Shown here piece after piece: positions 14,629 through 20,300 of a stretch of 30,680 bases of DNA. Each line of letters starts with the position of its first letter. Within the stretch, counting starts at the first letter, position 1. The position numbers and the translations under genes were made by a program. Source of the DNA: a virus; the IMG/VR virus record IMGVR_UViG_3300031525_000025, positions 1 through 30,680 of that record. One strand, 5' to 3'. The notes under the pieces were generated by a model that made no database searches, was not told where the DNA came from, and worked only from the letters and a program-made list of their open reading frames with translations.

Positions 14629-14955
14629 ATGACTTTTCCCGTCGGCCCCCTCCCCAACGCAGGGCAAACGATCTCGCTGTCGCAAGTGAAGCCGGTCAAG
14701 TCCGTGCTGTTCACGCACGGCGGGCTCGACCTCGACCTCACAAATACGTACGCAAACGGAGGCTTGGACGGATGCTCGGCCGAGTTTTACTGCACCGTGA
14801 GCGGTAACCTCCTCGCGTCCCTGGTCGGTGATGCCTCGGTCAACCCGGGCGCCCCGCTCGTGCAAACGTACCCCGTGACCGCCGGGCAAGTGATCTACGG
14901 TCTTTTCGTTTTGGCCAAGAGCACCTCGACCGCCAATGGGATCTTTCGCACGTAA
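14629..14955 (+). CDS. Hypothetical beta-rich protein
   Basis: 108 residues with an AAGGAG site 8 nt before the ATG. The sequence (MTFPVGPLPNAGQTISLSQVKPVKSVLF, NTYANGGLDGCSAEFYCTVSGN, TYPVTAGQVIYGLFVLAKS) is beta-prone with Cys residues at two places and ends NGIFRT. There is no signal peptide. It overlaps the metalloprotease gene by 20 bases. It could be a small virion protein associated with the tailspike. I do not recognise it. Confidence 0.6.
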   Translation: MTFPVGPLPNAGQTISLSQVKPVKSVLFTHGGLDLDLTNTYANGGLDGCSAEFYCTVSGNLLASLVGDASVNPGAPLVQTYPVTAGQVIYGLFVLAKSTSTANGIFRT

Positions 14956-15565
14956 GCTGGCCGCCCTGCTATTCCTTATGGCCGTTGCGGGATGCGCGGC
15001 TTGGTGCCGAAGCTCGGGTACGGCGCGCGGAATATACTACACACGGCATCCGGCGGACCGCGTGCAGGTTATTTACGTCCCGGTGTACGCGGACGAGTCT
15101 TTCGATGACCGGGTGCGGGACAACATTCGGATCGCGCTTTGGCATTGGAACCGCACGCTAAACGGACACCTGCAGTTCGTGGTCGCCGACTTGGCGGTAA
15201 AAGACCTCGAAGATAATATTGAAGTGCGCCACCGCATTGACCTTTTGGACATGGGTCTTGAGTTCGTTCCGAGCGGCTTCGACGAAGACACCCCCGGATT
15301 GCTAGGCTTAGTGCGCGGGGCGGATTTGCACGTAATTCATTTGAACGCGGAGGCGGAATATGCGGTGGACCTCTCCGTGGTGGCCATGCATGAAATGGCA
15401 CACACTTTCGGGCTGGGTCATACTCAAGTGCAGGGTTCGCTGCTTTTCCCTATATATTCTGATCAGGCTCCCTGCGTGGACGAAATCACGGCCCAAACCC
15501 TCGCCGCGGTCCAAGGCTGGAACTACCAGCACTTGAACTGGTGCGAGCACCCGGGGGCCCCATGA
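14936..15565 (+). CDS. Matrixin-like zinc metalloprotease lipoprotein
   Basis: 209 residues. The N-terminus MGSFARKLAALLFLMAVAGC is a lipoprotein signal with lipobox AVAG-C (Cys20). Residues 152-162 read HEMAHTFGLGH, the complete HExxHxxGxxH zinc motif of the metzincin clan, with H152, H156 and H162 as ligands and E153 as base. The Met-turn that follows in matrixins (S-x-M-x-P) is here SLLFP at 168-172, with Leu in place of Met. Upstream, IRIALWHWNRTLNG and GADLHVIHLN fit the strand and helix order of a catalytic domain. The protein should be a lipid-anchored protease facing the periplasm or outside. It overlaps the next ATG (ATGA). Targets are unknown: host envelope proteins or exopolymer-linked proteins are possible. 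Confidence 0.78.
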   Translation: MGSFARKLAALLFLMAVAGCAAWCRSSGTARGIYYTRHPADRVQVIYVPVYADESFDDRVRDNIRIALWHWNRTLNGHLQFVVADLAVKDLEDNIEVRHRIDLLDMGLEFVPSGFDEDTPGLLGLVRGADLHVIHLNAEAEYAVDLSVVAMHEMAHTFGLGHTQVQGSLLFPIYSDQAPCVDEITAQTLAAVQGWNYQHLNWCEHPGAP

Positions 15566-15819
15566 AGGCTAAACTGCACGTAGCAAAAGCTCCCCCGTTC
15601 AGGCGCAGCCTGTTCCGAGGAATGGAAATGGTGAATTCGATGAAAGCAATCCATTGGGTACAAGTCGGTCTCGCCGCGGCCATTGCCGCCGCGCAAGCTC
15701 CGGCGGTCGCGTCCGATCCGACGCTCGGCCCTATCGCCCACGTCGTGTCAGCGGTGGCGGCGGTGGTGCTCGGCCTGCTCGGCCCTTACAGCGCTTCGGC
15801 GTTCCAGGCCGCAAAATGA
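15562..15819 (+). CDS. Small two-helix membrane protein (holin candidate)
   Basis: 85 residues from ATG 15562, which overlaps the previous stop (ATGA); ATG 15628 with AGGA seven bases upstream would give 63 residues and a better fit to a small membrane protein. Two hydrophobic segments follow: VQVGLAAAIAAAQAPAV and IAHVVSAVAAVVLGLLGPYSASA, with a short loop carrying an Asp. Size and two membrane helices match class II or III holins, and neighbours include cell wall enzymes. The first segment is very Ala-rich, so a signal-peptide reading is possible. No sequence match to a known holin is claimed. A TAAACT box lies at 15570 inside the 5' end. Confidence 0.5.
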   Translation: MKAKLHVAKAPPFRRSLFRGMEMVNSMKAIHWVQVGLAAAIAAAQAPAVASDPTLGPIAHVVSAVAAVVLGLLGPYSASAFQAAK

Positions 15820-16163
15820 GCGCGCTCAATAAAGCCGCTTTGTACTGCGGCGCGTTGGCCCTCGCGGTCGGCGTGGCGGGCTCCGCGCTACCGGGTTGCT
15901 CCGCTTCCGAAGCCGCGGCCATCGGAGCGGACCTCGAGAACCTCGCGACCAAGGTCGTGTCGGACATGCTCGCCGGCGCGTCTTACGCGACGCTGTTGGC
16001 CGACGTCGGCGCGGGCGGCGCTCAGCTACTCGTGACCGTAATCGAATACGCGGAAGGTGATACGAGCGTCTCGGCCGCCACGCACGCCGCGATCGTGAAA
16101 GCCGCCCCCACGTACCTCGCGCTCGCGAAGGCGTACCTTTCGGCGCACAATGTGGGCCGGTAA
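15816..16163 (+). CDS. Predicted lipoprotein, function unknown
   Basis: 115 residues; the ATG overlaps the previous TGA. The start MSALNKAALYCGALALAVGVAGSALPGC is a long signal with a possible lipobox LPG-C at Cys28. The mature part is a helical Ala-rich region (ADLENLATKVVSDMLAGASYATLLADV, LLVTVIEYAEGD, AAIVKAAPTYLALAKAYLSAHN) without recognisable motif. It lies between the holin candidate and a papain-like protease and overlaps the latter by 14 bases. A role as an envelope helper, for example an outer-membrane spanin subunit or an inhibitor of the protease next to it, is possible but not shown. Confidence 0.6.
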   Translation: MSALNKAALYCGALALAVGVAGSALPGCSASEAAAIGADLENLATKVVSDMLAGASYATLLADVGAGGAQLLVTVIEYAEGDTSVSAATHAAIVKAAPTYLALAKAYLSAHNVGR

Positions 16164-16983
16164 ATACGGCAAAGGCCTCCGCCGCCCCGACCCCTCAAAG
16201 TCTGCGCACCGACTCCACGCTTCGCTACACCCGCGCCTAAATGCGGCAGCGACGCCTAAGGGGTCGGCTGTGCTTACGCCTTGCGCTCGAATGAACCAAG
16301 GGCAAACGGGGACGTGCCACGCCCATTCAGGCTGCGCTTCGGTGTGGTGTGCCCTTACGGCCGCGGGGCAACCCCCGGCGTACGTGGGCAGCCCTAGGAC
16401 GCTGGCGTCGTGCGTTTACGGGGACGTCCGCGCGGCGTCGACTCCGGCGGGCGAACCACTCCCAGTTTTGACCGACGGCGGCGCGGACCTCAGCGACGAC
16501 GCGACCGCGTTGGCCAAGTGGGGCGTGGCGCCTATCCAAGCGCCGACATCCGACGGGCGTTACAGCGACGTAGAAAACGACCCGCCGGACAATACGTTCC
16601 CCGAGGCGGACCCGGCGCAGCTGGAACTCGCGGGTAAAGACTTGATCGCCGGGGAGTACGCCATTCCGGTCGACGCCCAGGCGCCGGTGTTGTGCGCGCT
16701 GGCACTTGATGCGGGGATTCCGATTTGGGTCGGGTTCGAAGTTGACCAAGCTTTCGAGGACGCGACCCCCAGCACGGTAGTCGGCGCTCCCGACCCCGCA
16801 CATGCGCTTGGCGGTCACGCGGTTTATTTGAGCGCGTACCGAACGGCCGCCGACGGTAGCTACGAATTCTTGCTTCAGAACTCTTGGGGATCGGACTGGG
16901 CGGACGACGGAGCCGTGTGGGTATCCGAAGCGTGGCTACTGGCGACGTGGATGCTTTGGCTGCAGTCCGTCAAGGTCGATTGA
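16150..16983 (+). CDS. Papain-like cysteine protease (C1A type)
   Basis: 277 residues. The C1A landmarks are all present: RMNQGQTGTCHAHSGCASVW with oxyanion Gln50 and nucleophile Cys56, GGHAVYLSAY with catalytic His223, and LLQNSWGSDWADDGAVWVS with Asn244 in the NSWG motif. The residue after Cys is His instead of the usual Trp. No inhibitory propeptide and no clear signal peptide are seen: the first 45 residues are basic and low in hydrophobicity, although this section may serve as a short pro-region. Papain-like enzymes are rare in phages. The clustering with a metzincin lipoprotein and a wall hydrolase-like protein points to release from, or entry into, a host with a protein-rich envelope. 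The fold is well supported; the substrate is unknown. Confidence 0.82.
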   Translation: MWAGKYGKGLRRPDPSKSAHRLHASLHPRLNAAATPKGSAVLTPCARMNQGQTGTCHAHSGCASVWCALTAAGQPPAYVGSPRTLASCVYGDVRAASTPAGEPLPVLTDGGADLSDDATALAKWGVAPIQAPTSDGRYSDVENDPPDNTFPEADPAQLELAGKDLIAGEYAIPVDAQAPVLCALALDAGIPIWVGFEVDQAFEDATPSTVVGAPDPAHALGGHAVYLSAYRTAADGSYEFLLQNSWGSDWADDGAVWVSEAWLLATWMLWLQSVKVD

Positions 16984-16984
16984 A

Positions 16985-17161
16985 ATGCGTATCATTACGA
17001 TCGCGCTAATTATACTTTCGGCTTGCGTCCCGCCGGTTTCGCCGACGGTGGACGCGGGCGACTCCGGTCGTACGCCGTGCCAAACGGACGAGCTCATAGG
17101 TCCGTCGCGGATCATCCGCGCGCCGGACAGCTCCGCGTTGTCGGTCCCGTGCGCGCCGTAG
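16985..17161 (+). CDS. Small lipoprotein (candidate outer-membrane spanin)
   Basis: 58 residues, too short for a default gene caller. MRIITIALIILSAC is a compact lipoprotein signal with lipobox LSA-C, followed by a Pro-rich section (VPPVSPTVDAG) and a short polar tail with two Cys. Short Pro-rich lipoproteins in lysis clusters are often o-spanins. It starts one base after the protease stop and overlaps the following hydrolase-like gene by 13 bases in the -1 frame. It could instead be the signal part of that hydrolase, joined by frameshift. Confidence 0.6.
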   Translation: MRIITIALIILSACVPPVSPTVDAGDSGRTPCQTDELIGPSRIIRAPDSSALSVPCAP

Positions 17162-17760
17162 CGGCGGTCCCGGGGGCGACCGGGGTCGACTGCGTTACCG
17201 TGCTGGACGCGGCCCATGCGGTCGCGCTACGCGAGGCGGGGGTCTACTTCGCCGGGCGCTATTTGGGGCACACAACGGCCGCGGAACTCACCTGCATACT
17301 GAACGCGGGGCTGCAGTGCACGTTCGTCGCCGGCTACTCGCGGATGCCCGGGTGGGTGCCTACGCAAGAGGAAGGCGCGGCCGACGGCGCGTTCGCGGTG
17401 GCCAAAGCACAAGATTTGGCCTTGCCGCCCGTTACCACGATTTGGCTGGATCTCGAGACCTGGATCGGCGGGGACCCGGTGGCGTGGGTCAATGCGGCAG
17501 CGGGGGCGATTCAAGCGGCGTCGTTCGAAGCGGGCTTGTACGTGGGTTACAACGACGCGCCCCTATCGCCCTTGGCGTTGTACCACTTGGCGGTCACCCG
17601 CTACTGGAAATCGTGTTCGCGCGTACCGACTCCGGCCACGCGGGGTTTTTGCATGATCCAATCGGACCCTAACGTGCTAGTAGCCGGCGTGCAAGTGGAC
17701 CGCAATGTGGTGCAAGCGGACGCGCTTGGGTGCGTGCCTACGTTTGTCGCCGCGGACTAG
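17149..17760 (+). CDS. Glycoside-hydrolase-like protein (DUF1906/GH25-like), endolysin candidate
   Basis: 203 residues from GTG at 17149. The core follows the DUF1906 glycoside-hydrolase-like pattern: GVDCVTVLDAAHAVALREAGVYFAGRYLG, AELTCILNAGLQCTFVAGYSR, then DGAFAVAKAQDLALPPVTTIWLDLETW with an acidic pair D-x-E at the strand end where GH25 lysozymes carry their acids, and AASFEAGLYVGYND. It would act on peptidoglycan or a related glycan, and it is the best endolysin candidate here. It has no signal of its own at this start; secretion could come from the holin candidate or through fusion to the lipoprotein upstream. In-frame sequence before 17149 looks like shadow. It is the last gene of the plus-strand run and shares CTAG with the convergent strand. 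Confidence 0.72.
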   Translation: MRAVAAVPGATGVDCVTVLDAAHAVALREAGVYFAGRYLGHTTAAELTCILNAGLQCTFVAGYSRMPGWVPTQEEGAADGAFAVAKAQDLALPPVTTIWLDLETWIGGDPVAWVNAAAGAIQAASFEAGLYVGYNDAPLSPLALYHLAVTRYWKSCSRVPTPATRGFCMIQSDPNVLVAGVQVDRNVVQADALGCVPTFVAAD

Positions 17761-17899
17761 TTCCTCGGGTGATCGTTGACGATGCTAAGACGTCTGAAAA
17801 GTCGCCACATCGCGCACCACGGGCGGTGGTAGGCCGAGAACCACACGCTATCGCAAGTACACTTCAATCTAAACCTCCCTCGCGCCGGTTGCCATTGTC
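17761..17899. other. Convergent gap with no clear gene
   Basis: The end of the plus-strand late genes meets the minus-strand accessory genes here. A 29-codon minus frame (GTG 17846 to TAG 17757) and an 8-codon frame after ATG 17897 exist but lack support. The right edge contains one copy of the 47-bp repeat. No clear hairpin terminator is seen. Confidence 0.5.
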
Positions 17900-17931
17900 C
17901 TACAGCTCCTCGGCGCGCAGCGTCGGCGCGA
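17885..17931 (-). repeat. Leader repeat, copy 1 (47 bp)
   Basis: Nearly identical to 19868-19913 apart from one extra G. On the minus strand it runs from the last codons of a gene through GAGGAGCTGTAGGACA to ATG GCA ACC GG, so it is a unit of gene end, stop, ribosome-binding site and start. Its duplication suggests gene gain or loss by recombination at these joints. Confidence 0.75.
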
Positions 17932-18208
17932 CGTCGGGCATTTTTGAAAATGCTTGGGCGTCCAGCGACGCCTCCATGCGCATCGCCGATGCGCGATCGA
18001 CGTAGTACGTCTTGCCCGCAATGCGCTTCGTCCAGAGCCAGAGTGATCCGGGCGTGGACGACGTGTGTCCCCACCCACGAGAGCGCAGGAAAGCGTCGAT
18101 GCGGAAACCGTGTTGCTCTTCCTGCCACCGCGCCTCCGCCACGCTCCCAATAGGCCCAGAGTCGGACCACTCACGTGGCTCTCGCTTCTTTGATGCTTTG
18201 GCCATCAT
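17900..18208 (-). CDS. Hypothetical accessory protein
   Basis: 102 residues. ATG 18208 (or the adjacent ATG 18205) is preferred because GAGGAAAG lies 5-8 nt upstream. The sequence is basic at the start (MMAKASKKREPREW), then VAEARWQEEQHGFRIDAFLRSRGWGHTSSTPGSLWLWTKRIAGKTYYVDRASAMRMEASL, a compact alpha/beta protein with several Trp. No family is recognised. The 3' end lies in the 47-bp leader repeat, so its last codons (RAEEL) are shared with a mini-frame at 19883. Confidence 0.6.
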   Translation of the reverse strand: MMAKASKKREPREWSDSGPIGSVAEARWQEEQHGFRIDAFLRSRGWGHTSSTPGSLWLWTKRIAGKTYYVDRASAMRMEASLDAQAFSKMPDVAPTLRAEEL

Positions 18209-18216
18209 CTTCTCTT

Positions 18217-18237
18217 TCCTCGCGCGCAGCCGCGCGC
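18217..18237 (-). repeat. Ribosome-binding cassette, copy A
   Basis: The 21-bp block reading GCGCGCGGCTGCGCGCGAGGA on the minus strand is identical at 19946-19966; shorter forms lie at 19258 and within the 47-bp repeats. Each supplies the AGG of a ribosome-binding site before a start codon. Confidence 0.65.
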
Positions 18238-18240
18238 CGA

Positions 18241-18576
18241 TCATCTCCACGTTTTCCCAGTAAGCGCCACAATCTGCTTCAGGTCGCTCTCTAGGTTCGC
18301 AAAGTCCACCTCGGACCTCACTGCGTCAAGCTCACCGAGGAGTGCGGAAGCGAGGTCGCATATCGTCTCAAGGTTGCTCTGTAACCGGGCGAGGCAGTCG
18401 TCGCCTTCAGCCGTGCAATGTGATGCGATGCTCACCCATTCGAACGCCGGAATGGTCGCTTCCGCGACGATCGGTGCCTCGTCGCTAGACACGGTTCGCT
18501 TGCGGATACGGACCGAACCGTCGTCGTTTCGCTTGAAGTACCAGCCATCTGTCCAATGAAACTCGTTTATTTCCAC
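18241..18576 (-). CDS. Hypothetical accessory protein with strong ribosome-binding site
   Basis: 111 residues from GTG 18576, fixed by the Shine-Dalgarno AAGGAGGTGAT at 18579-18589, 6 nt away. The N-terminal half is beta-like (FHWTDGWYFKRNDDGSVRIRKRTV) and the C-terminal half a long acidic helix (DDCLARLQSNLETICDLASALLGELDAVRSEVDFANLESDLKQIV). No family is recognised. The ribosome-binding site is within a 14-codon frame that ends inside this gene, so the gene may be coupled to it. Confidence 0.65.
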   Translation of the reverse strand: MEINEFHWTDGWYFKRNDDGSVRIRKRTVSSDEAPIVAEATIPAFEWVSIASHCTAEGDDCLARLQSNLETICDLASALLGELDAVRSEVDFANLESDLKQIVALTGKTWR

Positions 18577-18611
18577 GAATCACCTCCTTGGTGTGTCAAC
18601 CGGATAAGCAT
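18567..18611 (-). CDS. Possible 14-residue leader peptide
   Basis: ATG 18611 reads MLIRLTHQGGDSWK and stops at 18567, ten bases inside the next gene in another frame. GGAGG lies about 5 nt before the ATG. Translation of it would cover the strong Shine-Dalgarno site of the 18576 gene, so it could tune or couple that gene. Chance is not excluded. Confidence 0.3.
   Translation of the reverse strand: MLIRLTHQGGDSWK
18579..18589 (-). promoter_or_regulatory. Near-perfect Shine-Dalgarno site
   Basis: AAGGAGGTGAT, complementary to the conserved 3' end of bacterial 16S rRNA, 6 nt before the GTG at 18576 when measured from GGAGG. It decides the start and shows that the host uses normal Shine-Dalgarno initiation. 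Confidence 0.85.
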
Positions 18612-18628
18612 GGAACCTCCGGGCGGGG

Positions 18629-19009
18629 TCATAGGGTCACCGATAGCGCAGCGACGCAAGCAGGGCATACCAGCGAGAAGCCCCAACCGACGCCCCATTG
18701 CGCAAGCTGTCGCCCTTTGGCCCCGCATCGTTTGCACTCGTGAAATGGAAGAGGAGACGGGGCCGGCGGAATCGGCGACCAGCCAAGCAGCTTTAGGTAC
18801 GGATGCCACGTGCAAGGTGGCAGGCGCGGGTCGTGGGCGACGGATGGTGTCACTGTCCCGTCGTCGGCGATTGTGTGATTCGTGAGTGGCAAGTGTACAC
18901 CGCAGTCTGAGCAACGAACGATAGCCGTCCATCGCGGGGTGTCTCCGAACTCATCGATGAGAGCACGTTGCCATTTACCTCGACCCTTGCCATTGATGAC
19001 TTCAATCAC
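18629..19009 (-). CDS. Zinc-ribbon-like accessory protein
   Basis: 126 residues from GTG 19009, which overlaps the previous stop (GTGA) and has GAGAGAGGAA just upstream. It carries CSDC at about residue 33 and, in the C-terminal third, HECKRCGAKG plus CPAC, i.e. paired CxxC knuckles that would bind zinc. Between them lies a Pro-rich stretch (GWSPIPPAPSPLPF). No named family is recognised. Two neighbours also have Cys pairs, suggesting a set of small nucleic-acid- or protein-binding proteins aimed at the host. Confidence 0.65.
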   Translation of the reverse strand: MIEVINGKGRGKWQRALIDEFGDTPRWTAIVRCSDCGVHLPLTNHTIADDGTVTPSVAHDPRLPPCTWHPYLKLLGWSPIPPAPSPLPFHECKRCGAKGRQLAQWGVGWGFSLVCPACVAALSVTL

Positions 19010-19194
19010 TTTCCTCTCTCCTTCTTCTCCGCGATCAGGTCGGCGACGAGCTTGGGGCGGGTCCAGCGGCTCAACGTGGACGGGTCCAGTTGCCTACGCA
19101 CGCTGCCGCAAAGTTCGCAGTTCTGCCAGTGGTAGCACTTGGCACGGTGCTCGTTCGGGTGCCTGCACCGCGCGAGACGGAGGAGGGCGGTCAT
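19006..19194 (-). CDS. Small zinc-knuckle accessory protein
   Basis: 62 residues, MTALLRLARCRHPNEHRAKCYHWQNCELCGSVRR-like: four Cys and several His in the first 30 residues are arranged as a small zinc-binding unit. The rest is a charged helix (RPKLVADLIAEKKERGK). The ATG overlaps the stop of an 8-codon frame, and its own stop overlaps the next GTG, so translation is probably coupled along the chain. Confidence 0.6.
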   Translation of the reverse strand: MTALLRLARCRHPNEHRAKCYHWQNCELCGSVRRQLDPSTLSRWTRPKLVADLIAEKKERGK

Positions 19195-19217
19195 GGGCGC
19201 ACCACGGTTAGGACCAT
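19191..19217 (-). CDS. Possible 8-residue coupling peptide
   Basis: ATG 19217 reads MVLTVVRP; its TGA overlaps the ATG of the 19194 gene. It follows another mini-frame after two bases. Meaningful mainly as part of the ladder of tiny frames. Confidence 0.2.
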   Translation of the reverse strand: MVLTVVRP

Positions 19218-19219
19218 CA

Positions 19220-19249
19220 TCATCTCCAGTTTCCTTCGTCTCGGCTCAT
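19220..19249 (-). CDS. Possible 9-residue leader peptide
   Basis: ATG 19249 reads MSRDEGNWR, 8 bases after GCGCGCGAGGG of the repeated ribosome-binding cassette at 19258-19272. It shares its first residues MSR with the 19852 gene, so it may be the remnant of a deleted gene that kept its start. Confidence 0.25.
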   Translation of the reverse strand: MSRDEGNWR

Positions 19250-19257
19250 CTCTCATT

Positions 19258-19272
19258 CCCTCGCGCGCAGCG
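19258..19272 (-). repeat. Ribosome-binding cassette, short copy
   Basis: CGCTGCGCGCGAGGG on the minus strand, matching the core of the copies at 18217, 19946 and in the 47-bp repeats. Confidence 0.55.
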
Positions 19273-19273
19273 T

Positions 19274-19852
19274 TCAACCGATTCGTGCCACATACGCACC
19301 GCACCCGCACCCCTGAAAACAGTGCGTAGGCGGCTCGGTTCCGATGCGATGCGTGTGGCCCTCATGGGTGCTCTTCGAGTGCCCGCACCGAGCGCAAGGC
19401 TTAATCCACCTGCGCTCGCTCACGGCCGAGACCGCGGCCTCAAGCGTCACTGAGAACGCATCCACCGACTTGGCCAGCGCGTTGTTCCGAACGTGTGAGG
19501 CCACCCATTTACGCATCCGCGTCCAGCGTTCCGCTGGAGTCTCATGCACACGACGATCGCCAACCCATCGGTCGCCCACCTCGTCATTCTCGTGGGCAAC
19601 CTCTTGCACGAAGATGGCAGCAACGTCTCTCGGCTCCGCTACGGAGCCGATGGCGCATACAGCGCCCTCTTCAGCGCCCTCTTCAAGGATGACGTCGGTC
19701 ACCAGTTCCTTGACTGGCATCGCGTCGAGAGCCGCCAACATCTCGCGCAAGAACGCTTGGCCTCGCTTTCCTGCGAGCGTCCGGTCGACATTGGAGCGCC
19801 AGAGATTGCGCGTGCCGTCTTCGTCGTCATTCGTGTATCCCGATCGGCTCAT
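19274..19852 (-). CDS. Conserved phage hypothetical protein with C-terminal zinc knuckle
   Basis: 192 residues. Residues of about 17-75 (LWRSNVDRTLAGKRGQAFLREMLAALDAMPVKELV ... GAVCAIGSVAEPR) match a pattern I have seen in many phage and prophage hypotheticals. The middle is helical and charged. The C-terminal 45 residues have CARCGHSKSTH and CFQGCGCGAY, a likely zinc-binding tail. The ATG overlaps the stop of a 9-codon frame; AGGA lies 4-5 nt upstream. It lies in the accessory cluster, so a role in the host takeover is possible. The function is not known. Confidence 0.7.
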   Translation of the reverse strand: MSRSGYTNDDEDGTRNLWRSNVDRTLAGKRGQAFLREMLAALDAMPVKELVTDVILEEGAEEGAVCAIGSVAEPRDVAAIFVQEVAHENDEVGDRWVGDRRVHETPAERWTRMRKWVASHVRNNALAKSVDAFSVTLEAAVSAVSERRWIKPCARCGHSKSTHEGHTHRIGTEPPTHCFQGCGCGAYVARIG

Positions 19853-19878
19853 CGTCCTACCTCGCCTCCGGTTGCCAT
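19849..19878 (-). CDS. Possible 9-residue leader peptide coupled to 19852 gene
   Basis: ATG 19878, 12 bases after GAGG, reads MATGGEVGR and its TGA overlaps the next ATG. The same start (ATG GCA ACC GG) recurs at 17897, in the other copy of the 47-bp repeat, followed there by eight codons and a stop. Confidence 0.3.
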   Translation of the reverse strand: MATGGEVGR

Positions 19879-19913
19879 TGTCCTACAGCTCCTCGCGCGC
19901 AGCGTCGGCGCGA
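19868..19913 (-). repeat. Leader repeat, copy 2 (46 bp)
   Basis: Second copy of the repeat at 17885-17931. One base is missing, which shifts the reading frame of the gene end: NRADAAREEL here against APTLRAEEL in copy 1. Confidence 0.75.
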
Positions 19914-19930
19914 TTGAATGCTGATGCCAT
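19883..19930 (-). CDS. Possible 15-residue peptide, likely remnant of a deleted gene
   Basis: ATG 19930 has GAAGGAGAGAGG just upstream, an excellent ribosome-binding site. It reads MASAFNRADAAREEL and stops in the 46-bp repeat. A good start joined to the end of another gene suggests an internal deletion. Confidence 0.35.
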   Translation of the reverse strand: MASAFNRADAAREEL

Positions 19931-19945
19931 CGCCTCTCTCCTTCG

Positions 19946-19966
19946 TCCTCGCGCGCAGCCGCGCGC
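19946..19966 (-). repeat. Ribosome-binding cassette, copy B
   Basis: Identical 21-bp partner of 18217-18237. Confidence 0.65.
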
Positions 19967-19968
19967 TG

Positions 19969-20127
19969 CTATTCACACCGACGTTCATAACACTGATTTA
20001 GCAATCGGTCAAACTTCATCGCTTGGTCCGAGGTCTCGAGCGCTTGACAGTGCGCGCCGACTACATATCCCGCGATAGCGAACGCCGCCGCGAGCCACGC
20101 GAGTAGAAGATGATCGGTCCAAGTCAT
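19969..20127 (-). CDS. Small single-span membrane protein
   Basis: 52 residues: MTWTDHLLLAWLAAAFAIAG then YVVGAHCQALETSDQAMKFD and NQCYERRCE. Residues 7-25 form one membrane helix, followed by a polar helix with three Cys. The ATG overlaps the stop of the 22-residue gene upstream (ATGA), which supports real translation. It is too short for default gene calling. Single-span phage proteins of this size can be spanin, antiholin or superinfection exclusion proteins; nothing here tells which. Confidence 0.6.
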   Translation of the reverse strand: MTWTDHLLLAWLAAAFAIAGYVVGAHCQALETSDQAMKFDRLLNQCYERRCE

Positions 20128-20192
20128 CCCGTACACCCGCGCGCCAAAACGAACGCGAGCCCTACCAACAGACCGAGTACGAAGGCTTTCAT
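20124..20192 (-). CDS. 22-residue membrane peptide
   Basis: ATG 20192 reads MKAFVLGLLVGLAFVLARGC plus two residues, essentially one membrane helix. It is preceded by GGAGG at 13 nt and by a TAAACT box 7 nt before the ATG, and its stop overlaps the next gene by ATGA. It heads the minus-strand accessory cluster. A tiny membrane peptide at the head of a coupled pair might be a membrane toxin, an antiholin or simply a leader. Confidence 0.45.
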   Translation of the reverse strand: MKAFVLGLLVGLAFVLARGCTG

Positions 20193-20199
20193 TATGTGC

Positions 20200-20205
20200 A
20201 GTTTA
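20200..20205 (-). promoter_or_regulatory. TAAACT box, head of accessory cluster
   Basis: Minus-strand GGAGGTAAACTGCACATA directly before ATG 20192. The box is 7 nt from the start codon. It is the only candidate promoter found for the 17.9-20.2 kb cluster. Confidence 0.35.
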
Positions 20206-20300
20206 CCTCCGAATTCACGAATTGCCACAAAAGATACCGGGCCCATGCGCAATTTCTTCGAGCATTCTCTACGGCACGGTTCCTGTATATAGCGGTAGTC
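20206..20300. promoter_or_regulatory. Divergent intergenic region
   Basis: 95 bases between the minus-strand membrane peptide and the plus-strand zinc-finger-like gene. It is less GC-rich than its surroundings. TGTATAT at about 20283-20289 is a plausible -10 box for the 20301 gene, with 11-12 bases to the ATG and no good Shine-Dalgarno site, so that gene too may start near the 5' end of its message. Confidence 0.35.

Noticed and set aside
15570-15575. TAAACT at the 5' end of the holin candidate
   Set aside because: No start codon follows at 5-7 nt; the next good start is over 50 nt away. Kept only as a remark.
17757-17846. 29-residue minus-strand frame from GTG 17846
   Set aside because: No ribosome-binding site, no overlap with a neighbour and no recognisable pattern; treated as chance in the convergent gap.
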